DNA from: Schlesneria paludicola DSM 18645
GTDB taxonomy: Bacteria > Planctomycetota > Planctomycetia > Planctomycetales > Planctomycetaceae
Reading direction: 5' to 3'
Assembly (NCBI GenBank): GCA_945876035.1
Contig: CAMCMU010000048.1
Coordinates: forward strand, 1-35,858
DNA length: 35,858 nucleotides
Made by a program: the position numbers and the translations under genes. A model generated the notes under the pieces. The model ran no database searches, was not told the origin of the DNA, and saw nothing but the letters and a program-made list of their open reading frames with translations. Positions 16,508 through 25,124 of this stretch are shown here, in pieces (the first letter of the stretch is position 1; every line of letters starts with the position of its first letter).

Positions 16508-16534
16508 CAACACGGTTTTTCAGCCTCCGTGTTG
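16508..16534. repeat. 8-bp inverted repeat
   Basis: CAACACGG at 16508-16515 pairs with CCGTGTTG at 16527-16534 around an 11-base loop. A stem this short is expected by chance a few times in a window of this size; it is listed because it sits inside the hairpin cluster. Confidence 0.4.
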
Positions 16535-16583
16535 CTGTGCACAGATGCCGACCCCATTCAAGGCCGGGAATTCATTCAAAATC

Positions 16584-16613
16584 TCGTGTTGACAGTGATC
16601 TGTCACCACGAGG
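16584..16613. repeat. 12-of-13 bp hairpin with a four-base loop
   Basis: CTCGTG-T-TGACAG pairs with CTGTCA-C-CACGAG around a TGAT loop, with a single T-C mismatch. It has no following T-run. It is one of the two strongest stems of the cluster. Confidence 0.6.
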
Positions 16614-16621
16614 CGCGGCAC

Positions 16622-16666
16622 AGTGTTGCTAAGGCGGTGACGATCACGTCCTAGCCGACAAACACT
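16622..16666. repeat. Imperfect long hairpin
   Basis: AGTGTT (16622-16627) pairs with AACACT (16661-16666), GCTA and GG (16628-16634) with CCTAGC (16650-16655), and GTGA (16637-16640) with TCAC (16644-16647). Bulges separate the stems. On the plus strand the hairpin is followed closely by CATTTTCT, a weak T-run, so a terminator-like end for a plus-strand RNA is conceivable. Confidence 0.3.
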
Positions 16667-17079
16667 CATTTTCTGACAGATGCCGCTTTCCAGATCGGCT
16701 TCATCCAGAGGAGGATTTACGCTGGTGGCAATCGCTAAAATCTCGCCGATTTACTCATCGTCTTGAAGCGAAAACGGGATTCAATGGGGGCATGCTCCAG
16801 CAAACAAAATCCATCTCGGCCGCTTCGTGCCTCGCTCCGCAATCGATTCTGCCACAAGTCCCCTTTCAGCTCTGTTGCAGACGCATGTTTTATCCATTGC
16901 TGTCGGCGGAAAGAGGCGGGACAGACGGTTTCCAGACTCCAATTCACCAAATCGTAGGTGACTCAGTGAGGTCGTATGTCACGAGGGCCTTGGCAGATAT
17001 CCGTCAGCCACTGGACGCGTCTGCCCGCATTTCGTACTTTCCGTCACGAAGACTATTCGAACAGGAGTTAGGGGTTACG

Positions 17080-17571
17080 ATGAAGAATGGATTTCTGGGA
17101 TTCCGCACGTCGTTCATGCTCGACTTTGTCGTTGTTGCGCTCGTCTTGATTTTGCCGGTCTTGGTCTACAGCCTTACCGCCGTCAAACGGAAAAAACGCT
17201 ATGGACTCCACCGTAGGTTGCAACTGTTGTTGAGCATCGTGCTGCTGCTGGCGGTTGGCTTGTTTGAGATTGACTTGCAGTGGGTTCAGGGAGGCTGGTT
17301 GAATGTCGTTGGAAAACGCGAAGTGAAGTTGACCAATGAACAGCTGAATTTTGTCCGCCAGGTCCTGTCGATTCACCTTTGGTTTGCGATCTCCACTCCG
17401 GTGCTTTGGATGGCAACAATCGGACTGGCGTTAGTTCACTTTCCCTCTCCTCCACAGCCGTCTGAACACAGCGCTGTTCACAAGATACTGGGTTGGCTCT
17501 GCAGCATCGACATTGTCCTGACTTCGGTCACCGGTCTTCTGTTTTACTTTTTTGCTTTTGTTTCACCGTGA
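17080..17571 (+). CDS. DUF420 (YozB/CtaM-like) membrane protein
   Basis: A 163-residue protein with four or five membrane helices. The start at 17080 is chosen because AGGGG lies five bases upstream (with AGGAG slightly further) and the product then opens MKNGFLGFRTSFM directly before the first helix; an open extension to 16792 is non-coding in character. Helices are near FVVVALVLILPVLVYSL, LQLLLSIVLLLAVGLFEI, a histidine-containing segment SIHLWFAISTPVLWM and IVLTSVTGLLFYFFAFVSP. YGLHRRLQ and VHKILGW hold the conserved histidines. DUF420 members include CtaM, needed for maturation of heme A-containing terminal oxidases. A role in oxidase assembly is plausible, but no oxidase genes adjoin it apart from the COX3-like gene 10 kb away. 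Confidence 0.78.
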   Translation: MKNGFLGFRTSFMLDFVVVALVLILPVLVYSLTAVKRKKRYGLHRRLQLLLSIVLLLAVGLFEIDLQWVQGGWLNVVGKREVKLTNEQLNFVRQVLSIHLWFAISTPVLWMATIGLALVHFPSPPQPSEHSAVHKILGWLCSIDIVLTSVTGLLFYFFAFVSP

Positions 17572-18043
17572 AACGTGATTTTTTGACGACAACGAGTGAT
17601 TTAGTCGTCGTCCAATTGTGTGCTCAGGAAATCGCCAAGACGCTACCTCTTTCTCTGGACGCTTCGTTTTTAAGTGTTGGATGGTTGTCGGGTTGAGCCG
17701 TGTCGTGCTGTTCCAGCGAGTCACGGCGGGACGGCATCCTCCGGTTCATAAAACGCCGTTGCGACAGGCCACGTGGCTTGATTGAAGTCGTCACTGCTAG
17801 CACGCCCGATGTCTCGCGCCGGATCATTGGTTCCGAGTCTTGGGATCGTGGGTTGCGGTACTGCGAATCAGAAGCCGAGACATCGTGCCGCAGGCAAGAT
17901 CGCGTCATGATCGGCTTGGCCGAGGTTGTCAGCCAGGAGCAGGCGAGATCCCCGAGGACGTTCGGCTCGACGGTGATCAGTGTGCGAAACCTGCGGAGGG
18001 CAAGGCCGTATGAACGACTGCAACGCCTTCACGAAAAAGCGGA
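17572..18043. other. Spacer between convergent genes, no supported gene
   Basis: The 472 bp lie between the DUF420 stop and the stop of the LmbE-family gene. Open frames exist on both strands but have no recognisable product and no convincing ribosome binding site. A 6-bp inverted repeat (GACGAC at 17585, GTCGTC at 17604) sits just after the DUF420 stop without a downstream T-run, so I do not call it a terminator. It could be the eroded remains of a gene, but nothing identifies one. Confidence 0.5.
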
Positions 18044-18751
18044 TCAAAGCACATCGCAGAAACTTGCCATGCGAATGGTTTCCCGACTGGCAAACGGTTC
18101 CCCATATTTCTTACCGATGCTCCATCCCCAATATCTGGCCCGATCGTGAATATCATCCAACACCGTGGGGAACTCGGTGGATCGACCCGTCACCAACTGA
18201 CTCTCGAAGCTTTTGACCGCGTCCAGTTTTGCGTCGATTGCATCGCTGATGTCAAAGACAAAAGCCGGTTGAGGATGAATTCGCAGATGGATGCTGAAAA
18301 AGTAGAGAATTCGCGGCGGAAGATACGGTTCACCGGGCATATCCGTTTGACTCAGTTTTGACCAAAAACGAGCGGCATCAACGAGCTGTGACGCAGCGAT
18401 GTGATCGGGATGACTATCCTCCCAATAGGGAGCCAAAATCAACTTTGGCCGCGTCAGCCGAAAAACCGAGGCCAAAGAGCGGCGTGCGTCGAGAGTTGGC
18501 TCAAGGGATCGATTCGGAAGATTCAGGTTTTGACGCCAGTCGAGAGCCAGTTTTTTTGAAGCAACCGATGTTTCTCGCTGGCGAATTTCGACTGAACCGT
18601 AGGGAGTCGGTTCCCCAGACGTCAAATCGACAATGCCCACGGTCAGTCCCTGCTCCTTACAACGAACGATCGTTCCGCCAACGCCAATTTCAGCATCGTC
18701 GGGATGGGGCGCAACCACCAGAACATCAAGGCCTGCGGCGAATGGTGTCAT
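18044..18751 (-). CDS. bshB1: LmbE-family deacetylase, BshB1-like
   Basis: A 235-residue zinc-dependent deacetylase. PHPDDAE (residues 15-21) and HPDH (114-117) carry the metal ligands and catalytic base of the LmbE/PIG-L family. The C-terminal half (LPPRILYFFSIHLRIHPQPAF, FDISDAIDAKLDAVKSFESQ, RARYWGWSIGKKYGEPF) matches BshB1, which removes the acetyl group from GlcNAc-malate in bacillithiol synthesis. The start at 18751 places the first strand (LDVLVVAPHPDD) as in homologues; the frame stays open to 18805. No bshA or bshC gene is nearby, so bacillithiol synthesis is an inference; a deacetylase for a related sugar conjugate is the alternative. It is divergent from the small lipoprotein. Confidence 0.8.
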   Translation of the reverse strand: MTPFAAGLDVLVVAPHPDDAEIGVGGTIVRCKEQGLTVGIVDLTSGEPTPYGSVEIRQRETSVASKKLALDWRQNLNLPNRSLEPTLDARRSLASVFRLTRPKLILAPYWEDSHPDHIAASQLVDAARFWSKLSQTDMPGEPYLPPRILYFFSIHLRIHPQPAFVFDISDAIDAKLDAVKSFESQLVTGRSTEFPTVLDDIHDRARYWGWSIGKKYGEPFASRETIRMASFCDVL

Positions 18752-18923
18752 TGGAATGAATTCAAAATGAAGAAGAGTGTTGCAAGGATTGGAACATTCA
18801 CGCACAAATCGTCTCGACAGAGTTTCGCATTTCTGAGATAAGCCGCAAAGATCAGAGTGGAGTTCTGCGCCGACCTCAGTGGATCAGGGGGCAGAAGTCT
18901 GAAAAAAGTGGAGTAGACGAATC

Positions 18924-19190
18924 GTGCAGCCACGAACGCTAAGTTTTATTGTTCTGTTTATGAGTTTCGCAACCGGGTGCTCATCATCAAGCTTCAAGTT
19001 TAGCAAATTGATTCCGTCCGCACGAAAAGAGCAATGGGAACCAGAAATCGAACAAACGAAGGCCGATTGGCGGACAGATGCCGGCAAGATCGGACGCAGT
19101 AACCGACGGGCCGAAACCGAAGATCCACTCGACAAACTGCTGTGGTCGGACGAAGCTCGTCAAATCAACCGAAATGTCGGATTCGATTGA
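18924..19190 (+). CDS. Small putative lipoprotein (88 aa)
   Basis: The product starts with a lipoprotein signal peptide: MQPRTLSFIVLFMSFATGC, with cysteine 19 as the likely acylated residue, followed by a serine-rich linker. The mature part is short, hydrophilic and rich in Lys, Arg and Glu; I recognise no domain. The GTG start at 18924 has GGAG about 10 bases upstream. The signal peptide and ribosome binding site together support a real gene despite its size. Location is expected to be the periplasmic face of a membrane. Its function is unknown, and neither the divergent LmbE gene nor the convergent response regulator explains it. Confidence 0.65.
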   Translation: MQPRTLSFIVLFMSFATGCSSSSFKFSKLIPSARKEQWEPEIEQTKADWRTDAGKIGRSNRRAETEDPLDKLLWSDEARQINRNVGFD

Positions 19191-19301
19191 ATCGCAAGTC
19201 AAGCCAAGACCGGGAACAGGCTCAAGCCTTGGTGACCGGCCCGCACGGTGTTCGCGTCGCTCGTTTGAGTTGTGATCCTTATTTCAGCGGAACACGTGAT
19301 T

Positions 19302-19763
19302 TCATACGGGTTCCGCGTCGTTCTCCTTCGGAGGGCGTTTACCGGACGTCTTTTTTGGAATCACGTCCTGATCCGAAGGACGGTCTTGCGCAGAAAAAAT
19401 GCGTTCCACCGATTCCAGCAAAGCGTCTATGGTAAATGGCTTCCGCAGATAGTCGGCAACACCCAGCATTTCGGCATACGCTTTGTGGCGACCTCCCTCG
19501 TTGGCCGTAATCATGATCACCGCCGGCGGATGTTCCAAGGTCTTCAGAAACTCCAGCACTGGAAATCCGCCCATGCGCGGCATCATCATATCCGTGATCA
19601 CCAGATCCGGCCTTTGCGCTTCGATTTGTCTCTGGCCTTCGGCACCATTTTGGGCCAGCAAAACTCGATAGCCGTTGCTTTGTAATACCTCATTTAACAT
19701 CGTGGCGATCTCTCGATCATCATCAATCACGAGAATCGTCTTCTCGATTGTCTCCATCGACAT
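19302..19763 (-). CDS. Single-domain response regulator (CheY-like receiver)
   Basis: A 153-residue receiver domain without a DNA-binding part. Acidic pocket Asp14-Asp16 ([10 protein letters not shown]), phosphoacceptor Asp58 ([13 protein letters not shown]), Thr86 ([10 protein letters not shown]) and Lys108 (DYLRKPF) are all present. A charged 30-residue tail follows ([18 protein letters not shown]). Start 19763 is chosen because GGAG lies seven bases upstream; a longer frame to 19808 is unlikely. Such proteins relay phosphoryl groups to a partner protein. No histidine kinase lies in the window, so this is an orphan receiver. It follows the glycosyltransferase gene by 118 bp on the same strand but is not obviously coupled to it. 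Confidence 0.93.
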   Translation of the reverse strand: MSMETIEKTILVIDDDREIATMLNEVLQSNGYRVLLAQNGAEGQRQIEAQRPDLVITDMMMPRMGGFPVLEFLKTLEHPPAVIMITANEGGRHKAYAEMLGVADYLRKPFTIDALLESVERIFSAQDRPSDQDVIPKKTSGKRPPKENDAEPV

Positions 19764-19881
19764 GTGTCTGCTCCGAAAATCGTCAGGTCTCCAACACTTA
19801 GGCCCCAATCGTAGGACACCGGCTCGCGAGGTACAAGCAGAAGGATTTCGTGACAGGTTGAGATCTTTTCCTCGCTAGCCA

Positions 19882-21756
19882 TTATTGTGAGAGTCGCGTG
19901 ATCGTTCGCCGGGCTGGAGAAACGACGAAAATTGTTCTGCTGGTGATGTCGTGAGTGAGCGCCATGACCTCGGCTTCTTGGGAAGGCAATCGACCATAAA
20001 TAATCTCTGACGAGAGGCCGGGATCGTTATGCACGAAGTCCAAATGACTGGCCTCAGATTCCCGCTGATCGACGAGGACGAGAGCCGGTCGGTCAGGGAT
20101 TGATTCATTAACCCAGCGTCGAAAATTTGCTTGTTGATGCCGTGGGTAGGCCAGTGAGCCGATGGCGTTCTGAATCCGCGGCTTCCAGAATCGGGCGGGT
20201 GCGTAATAGCTTCCGGCAATCGACAAACCCACCAAACCAATCCACCATCTCGGCATGGCGTATAACCTCGATTGATGCCAGCTTGTCAACAATCTCTGCG
20301 TGGCCGCCGCGAGCAACAAACACCATATCGGAGCCGATTCGAAAACGTAATGCCAGCCCATGATTCCGACGTACCAATAGGGAATGTGGATCAGGTGGAG
20401 GCTCAAGATCGCTCCCCCCAAGAGCAACCATCGGCGGTCAAGTCGGTAAGCGGTTCCCAGAACGATTACGCTGGTCAGTAAGAGTGGTAGAACATCCAAA
20501 GTCCAAATCCAACTCGCAAACCAGCGGTTGGTCGCGTTGCTCACGGCGAGAGACGTCGTCAGGTTCTCTGCCCATCGATCATAGTGTTCAATGACTTTAG
20601 GTCCGAGTTGCTGTTCGCCGCGCACTACGTTATTGAAACCGTAGACGTGTCTTGGCGTGTAGGTGTCGGTGTAAAGCTGGTACGGAGATCTTAACCAGGC
20701 GCCTGTGATACCATGGTTGTAAGCGAGCATGATCAACCAACCACAGATCAGCGGTAGTCCCAGCCCCATCAAAATGGAAAGACGACGAATACGAATCGTG
20801 CGAGGAATCTGGTCTTTCGGAATGGAATGGCTTGCCGGCGATTGATGTTCACGAAACAACCACCAGAGGAGATCGATGCCGAAGGGGAGTCCGACTCCTG
20901 CAGCGGTCATTGGGCGGCAAATCATGGCGTAACTCAGACCACAACCGGCCAAACATCCGTCCCAGCCAGAACGCGTTCTCCGAAGGCGGATCATTCCCAG
21001 AAAAAACAGTCCCAGACCGACTAACGTCGGAGGATGAGAAAGCAGTGTGTTTCCAAACAGTCCAACGCCGGGCGACAGTGCCATCGCCAGTCCGGCTAGA
21101 CAGCCGCTCAATCGCCCACCGAGTTCACGCCCTGTCCAGTAGGTCAGCATTGTGGCCAGAGCTGTGGCCAGTCTCGGCCCCCAATAAGGATGCCCCATGG
21201 CAACGAACGGAGCCAGCCAAAGGCCTGTGCCTGGATAATAACGGCTCGCCATTCGTCCTTCGTTTAAAACATGCATCTGGTCGAAGAGTTCGGGATGAAT
21301 CGCGGCACTCGGAACAGAAAAATGACCTAATAAAAGAGTTTTAGATTGGAATAAGTAACTGTATTCATCGTGATAGGCGGGCGGTAAATCGCCAAGGAAT
21401 GCACCGATTCCAGCACTGACGACCAGAGACGTTCCTCCCACGAGCGTCGCGAGCAGCCAGTCCATCGAGAGGCCGTCTTTTGACACCCGACGCGGAATCA
21501 CCAAGGTTCGTCGACGATTCGGTAGCATGATAAAAATAGGCGCGGCCAGCAACCACAGCAGTTGAGCAGTGGCGAATGCCGGATCCCATTCCGCAATTCT
21601 CCCCAGCATCGCGGCCAAGCATGCCAAAATTCCGAGACACCAAGCGGTTCCCTGAACAAACCATGACACCCCGTTATCGGGACCATGTACCGAGGCAGTA
21701 GTTTTGGACTGCGGCTTCACAGTAAAAATGCTTTTCAAGAGTTCAAGTTCTGCCAA
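19882..21756 (-). CDS. GT-C type membrane glycosyltransferase-like protein
   Basis: A 624-residue polytopic protein with about ten to twelve membrane helices. After the second or third helix comes YHDEYSYLFQ (Asp130, Glu131), the acidic first-loop motif of the GT-C fold (PMT/ArnT-like, GT39 or related), in which a polyprenyl-phosphate-linked sugar is transferred outside the membrane. The following loop holds RYYPGTGLWLAPF, also typical. The C-terminal 100 residues are soluble (ALVLVDQRESEASHLDF, VMALTHDITSRTIFVVSP). The frame begins with a TTG at 21756 and has no good Shine-Dalgarno site; the true start may be slightly internal. Acceptor (lipid, protein or glycan) is unknown. No other glycan genes adjoin it. 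Confidence 0.82.
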   Translation of the reverse strand: MAELELLKSIFTVKPQSKTTASVHGPDNGVSWFVQGTAWCLGILACLAAMLGRIAEWDPAFATAQLLWLLAAPIFIMLPNRRRTLVIPRRVSKDGLSMDWLLATLVGGTSLVVSAGIGAFLGDLPPAYHDEYSYLFQSKTLLLGHFSVPSAAIHPELFDQMHVLNEGRMASRYYPGTGLWLAPFVAMGHPYWGPRLATALATMLTYWTGRELGGRLSGCLAGLAMALSPGVGLFGNTLLSHPPTLVGLGLFFLGMIRLRRTRSGWDGCLAGCGLSYAMICRPMTAAGVGLPFGIDLLWWLFREHQSPASHSIPKDQIPRTIRIRRLSILMGLGLPLICGWLIMLAYNHGITGAWLRSPYQLYTDTYTPRHVYGFNNVVRGEQQLGPKVIEHYDRWAENLTTSLAVSNATNRWFASWIWTLDVLPLLLTSVIVLGTAYRLDRRWLLLGGAILSLHLIHIPYWYVGIMGWHYVFESAPIWCLLLAAATQRLLTSWHQSRLYAMPRWWIGLVGLSIAGSYYAPARFWKPRIQNAIGSLAYPRHQQANFRRWVNESIPDRPALVLVDQRESEASHLDFVHNDPGLSSEIIYGRLPSQEAEVMALTHDITSRTIFVVSPARRTITRLSQ

Positions 21757-22910
21757 GGTGCTAGTTTCACGAACAAAAAGGATTCCCGCAATTCACTCAG
21801 AGAGACTGGAGGCGTGGCGTTCACAAATGACAGGCGTCAACGGCGGCAATCGGGGCTTCAGATCCGGAGGCCGCAAGAGCGGAACAAGCGTCTGGATCAT
21901 GCGGTCTTGATCAGGGACACAACAGAGAACGCCAGTTTCTGCCGATCGGTCAAAACGTTCATGGACACGTGGGCTGTCGGCGGCCCCATGAGGTTGCAAG
22001 GCTGCTCGCGAGCAGCAGGCCTCAAGAGTTGACACGCAAGACGGATGAAGAGCATTGAGGTCCCCAGAGGGATGACGATTTTGATGACGCGCCGAAAACT
22101 CAACGCAGCCGGTTTGTTGAGATTCAAACGCTCGGCAAGCACATGCGGTGCGTTGATGCTCGAAACAAAACCGTTTGAGTTCAATCCACCCTCACCCGAT
22201 AACACCCCCACCAGCCAGTCATTCGATGACGAATGCCATTGAGTAGACCACAGATTGTCGGGACGATAACGTGGCTCGTTGAAAACAGGTCCAATTGTAA
22301 AGTGGCCGTTTTTCCGTCCGTACAAACGTCGCACCTCAGATTCCGCGTCAGAGTTAACGGCACGGCCAAGCCGTGCCAATGAAAGTCGCAACGCAGAGAC
22401 GCATCCGCGATAAAACAACACTTCGTACTGGCCGCTTTCAATCCATGCCGTGGAAACGGCAGTCTGGGATCGCTGTCGTCAGTCCATTCCCCTCGGACCG
22501 GCGACGGCGATACTTTTTTGGTGAGCTACCCATAGCGAGTTGCCAGACAACTTTTTTGAGGGCCAACAGTCGCCTCAGCATTGTCTTTCGATGGAGAGGT
22601 TGGAATTCGCAGAATCCGAAGGCGAATTCAGAGCGATCCTTTCCGGACACGAGGAACAGTGGCAGATTCCATTTCATCGAATGTAGAGACGCGCGCTGTC
22701 TGGATCTAAAAGCGTCTCCTGCTCAAATGATCGAAACGACGTTTCGCGAAAAAACGTCCCGATAAAAATAAAAATCGTGAAAAAAGGGGAACGCGGTGAC
22801 GCCACCCGTTGACCAGTGGCGGTTATCGTGGGCATCCCGGATGATTGAGAAATGACTGTTTCGTGAGCGTGCTGTGACGGTGAGAAGAACTTCTGCGAAA
22901 GTCGAAATTC
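21757..22910. other. 1.15-kb stretch without a supported gene
   Basis: No frame here has a recognised product. The longest, on the minus strand at 21897-22421 (174 residues), has no motif, no signal peptide and no good start, and reads like an eroded sequence; a second minus frame at 22438-22677 is no better. A short GC-rich hairpin lies at 22359-22377. A 6-bp inverted repeat (CGCCAC at 22800, GTGGCG at 22816) sits about 90 bases before pyrC. AT-rich sequence around 22755-22785 may hold the pyrC promoter. Decayed genes are the most likely origin of the rest. Confidence 0.45.
22359..22377. repeat. GC-rich palindromic hairpin, REP-like
   Basis: GGCACGGC (22359-22366) and GCCGTGCC (22370-22377) are perfect inverted repeats around the three bases CAA. 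No T-run follows. Compact GC-rich palindromes between genes are often members of dispersed REP-type families; whether this one recurs in the genome cannot be seen from the window, where it occurs once. Confidence 0.5.
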
Positions 22911-24242
22911 ATGCGAACTCTAATAACGGGGGCCACATGTGCCCTGCCGAACGGACTTCAGCAAACAAACATTTTGATTGAGAATCAAAAAATCGTCGGA
23001 ATTGACCCTCCGAACGGAGTTCGGATTGATGAAACCGTACGTGCTGACGGTCTCTGTCTATTACCGGGTGTGATTGATGATCAGGTCCACTTTCGAGAAC
23101 CAGGCCTGACTCATAAAGAGGATCTCAGAACCGCCTCGCGAGCGTGCGCGAAAGGGGGTGTGACAACATTTCTGGAAATGCCAAACACGAAACCAGCGAC
23201 GACAACGTGCCAACTCCTCGCCGAAAAATTAGAGATGGCATCTCAGAAGTCCTTGGTCAACTACGGATTTTATATTGGTGCCACGACACGCAATCTGCGC
23301 GAATTGCAATCGGCGACACGCACACCTGGAATCAAGATTTTTATGGGATCGAGTACGGGGGATCTGCTGGTTGACGATCAGGAATCGCTGGAGGCGATCT
23401 TTGCTCAAACCACCCTGCCCATTTGTGCCCACTGCGAGGATGAGTCAACCATTAGAGCGAATCGTGATTCCCTCCGAGGCGAGTGGACCTATTTTGATCA
23501 CTCTCGCATTCGCGATGAGCGAGCGGCTGTTGTGTCTGTCCGTCGCGCTTTAGATTTGGCCGTTCGCCATCAGCATCGTTTTCACGTCTTACATGTTTCC
23601 ACCACGGCAGAAACGGAGTTGCTGGAAGGGCATCGCGACTTGATCACCGCTGAGGCCTGTCCGCATCATCTGTTCTTTAACGTGAACGATTATGAAAAGC
23701 TCGGTTCCTTGGTCCAGATCAATCCGTCGATTAAAACGGTTGCGGATAATGCGGGCTTATGGAAAGCCTTGCATGATGGTCGACTGCAGGTCATCGCGAC
23801 AGATCACGCTCCGCATACTCTGGAAGAGAAAGAGCAGCCCTATCCGCAATCGCCTTCGGGCATCCCAGCTGTCGAAAATTCACTTGCTTTAATGCTCGAC
23901 AGCGTCAACCGGGGACTCTGCACACTGCAGGATGTCGTCCGTTGGATGTGCGATGCGCCGGCCCGTGTGTGGGACATCATTGGCAAGGGGAGGATCGCGG
24001 AAGGCTACGATGCCGATCTCGTGTTGGTCGATATGAATTGCCAACGCACCATTCGCAATAGCGAGCAGGAGACGAAGTGCCGTTGGAGTCCTTGGAACGG
24101 AACGACATTGAAAGGCTGGCCGGTGAGGACATGGGTTCTTGGCCGAACGGTTTTTCAGGAGGACCACGTGGACGAAACGATTCGAGGCGGTGAGGTGGAG
24201 TATGACCATACTCGCGGTGGATTTTGGAAAACGATCGACTAA
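22911..24242 (+). CDS. pyrC: Dihydroorotase
   Basis: A 443-residue class I dihydroorotase, which closes carbamoyl-aspartate to dihydroorotate in pyrimidine synthesis, in the cytoplasm. Amidohydrolase landmarks are present: [19 protein letters not shown] (residues 53-71), the metal-bridging lysine region GIKIFMGSS (Lys142), ICAHCEDE (His174), [11 protein letters not shown] (His228) and ATDHAPHT (Asp298). The usual HxH metal pair reads Gln58-Val-His60; as far as I recall this QVH form occurs in a subgroup of otherwise normal dihydroorotases. The start at 22911 matches the family N-terminus, but no strong ribosome binding site is visible. The next gene, tsaE, begins 23 bp after the stop, so the two are probably cotranscribed. 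Confidence 0.94.
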   Translation: MRTLITGATCALPNGLQQTNILIENQKIVGIDPPNGVRIDETVRADGLCLLPGVIDDQVHFREPGLTHKEDLRTASRACAKGGVTTFLEMPNTKPATTTCQLLAEKLEMASQKSLVNYGFYIGATTRNLRELQSATRTPGIKIFMGSSTGDLLVDDQESLEAIFAQTTLPICAHCEDESTIRANRDSLRGEWTYFDHSRIRDERAAVVSVRRALDLAVRHQHRFHVLHVSTTAETELLEGHRDLITAEACPHHLFFNVNDYEKLGSLVQINPSIKTVADNAGLWKALHDGRLQVIATDHAPHTLEEKEQPYPQSPSGIPAVENSLALMLDSVNRGLCTLQDVVRWMCDAPARVWDIIGKGRIAEGYDADLVLVDMNCQRTIRNSEQETKCRWSPWNGTTLKGWPVRTWVLGRTVFQEDHVDETIRGGEVEYDHTRGGFWKTID

Positions 24243-24265
24243 AAACAATCTAGCAGCAGGTCGTT

Positions 24266-24769
24266 ATGCTGAAGCTCATACACCGCGAACGCAGTCGAAT
24301 GAATGTTGTCTCCGAATCGGAAGCAGACACGAAACAATTTGGAAAGCTGCTTGCCATCTCGTTGTTTCCGGGGGCCATTGTTGGCTTAGTCGGAGATCTT
24401 GGCTCCGGTAAGACACGAATTGTAAAAGCTGTCGCGGAGGGTTTGGGTGTTGAGCCTGAGGAAATCAATAGCCCGACGTTTACATTGATCCAAGAATATT
24501 CTGGGCGGTTGATTCTGAAGCATTGCGATACTTATCGCTTGCGGGATCCGAAAGAGTTCGTCGATCTCGGGCTGGATGAATTGCTGGCAGAAGATACGGT
24601 GGCCCTGATCGAATGGGCGGATCGCGTGATGCCGTATCTACCGAGCGATGTCCTGACAATTTTGATTGACGCCACGTCAATACATTCGCGCACGTTTCAG
24701 CTCGATGCGGGCGGAAAAAGCTCGCAGCGGATTATCGATGAAATGGATTCCTTCTTTCTGAACCATTGA
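24266..24769 (+). CDS. tsaE: tRNA threonylcarbamoyladenosine biosynthesis ATPase TsaE
   Basis: A 167-residue TsaE, the ATPase that works with TsaB and TsaD to install threonylcarbamoyl on adenosine 37 of ANN-decoding tRNAs. The Walker A motif is GDLGSGKT (residues 43-50), followed by INSPTFTLIQEY, LKHCDTYRL and ALIEWADR, all family signatures. Length is normal. An AGCAGG stretch precedes the ATG at 24266; Met12 (24299) is an alternative that matches shorter homologues. It sits 23 bp downstream of pyrC, an operon arrangement without a functional link that I can name. The partner genes are not in the window. Confidence 0.95.
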   Translation: MLKLIHRERSRMNVVSESEADTKQFGKLLAISLFPGAIVGLVGDLGSGKTRIVKAVAEGLGVEPEEINSPTFTLIQEYSGRLILKHCDTYRLRDPKEFVDLGLDELLAEDTVALIEWADRVMPYLPSDVLTILIDATSIHSRTFQLDAGGKSSQRIIDEMDSFFLNH

Positions 24770-25124
24770 CAAGATTTTCCGAAATTATTGATGGGAAAGA
24801 GATTGCGTTCTCGAGCCGCAGAATTCCATTGCTCTACGCCTGTTAGTCTGCGTTGAATGGGGAGACTGTTATTTTTTTTCGGGTCGCAAGGCTCGTTTCG
24901 ATGTTAGGGGAGGAATATGAAGCACAAACGGTAGAATCGTCGCACGGTCATCTATCGTTGCGACGATGTAATGCTGCGGTATCGTCGCTGGATTCCAGAT
25001 CGGTCGCCTCGTATTCCCTGGGAGCGTGAGGTTCCGGAGTCGGTGATTTATGCCTCCGCCTTACGAGAGACTACGTCCGCTGGATTGGATCTGACGCGAT
25101 CCTGTCTTTAAGGGAGAATCTGTG
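24770..25124. promoter_or_regulatory. Leader region upstream of the YHS-like gene
   Basis: This 355-bp spacer holds a T-rich stretch near 24870, then a strong ribosome binding site (AGGGGAGGAAT) ending just before an ATG at 24917, a five-codon frame MKHKR, a stop, and a 9-bp perfect inverted repeat (ATCGTCGCA at 24936-24944, TGCGACGAT at 24959-24967). The downstream gene starts at 25125 behind its own GGAG. I cannot place a promoter with confidence. Confidence 0.5.
24917..25111 (+). pseudogene. Small frame interrupted by one amber stop (possible broken small gene or leader peptide)
   Basis: An ATG at 24917 follows an excellent ribosome binding site, but the frame hits TAG at codon 6 (product MKHKR). 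Beyond the TAG the same frame stays open for 58 more codons to a TAA at 25109-25111; an internal ATG at 24971 would give 46 residues starting MLRYRRWIPDRSPRIPW. Either the gene was lost through a nonsense mutation, or the short peptide is a leader whose translation affects the hairpin just behind it. The continuing open frame favours the first, the tidy spacing the second. No homologue comes to mind. Confidence 0.3.

Larger units (their letters stand above)
16112..17079. other. Non-coding, hairpin-rich spacer between divergent genes
   Basis: This 968-bp stretch separates the divergently transcribed esterase and DUF420 genes. Long open frames cross both ends, but they only extend the two genes upstream of their well-supported starts, and I find no independent coding signal. 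Five inverted repeats lie within 16349-16666, listed separately. The rest, about 16670-17079, shows no repeat or terminator that I can support, though it must contain the DUF420 promoter. Confidence 0.6.
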
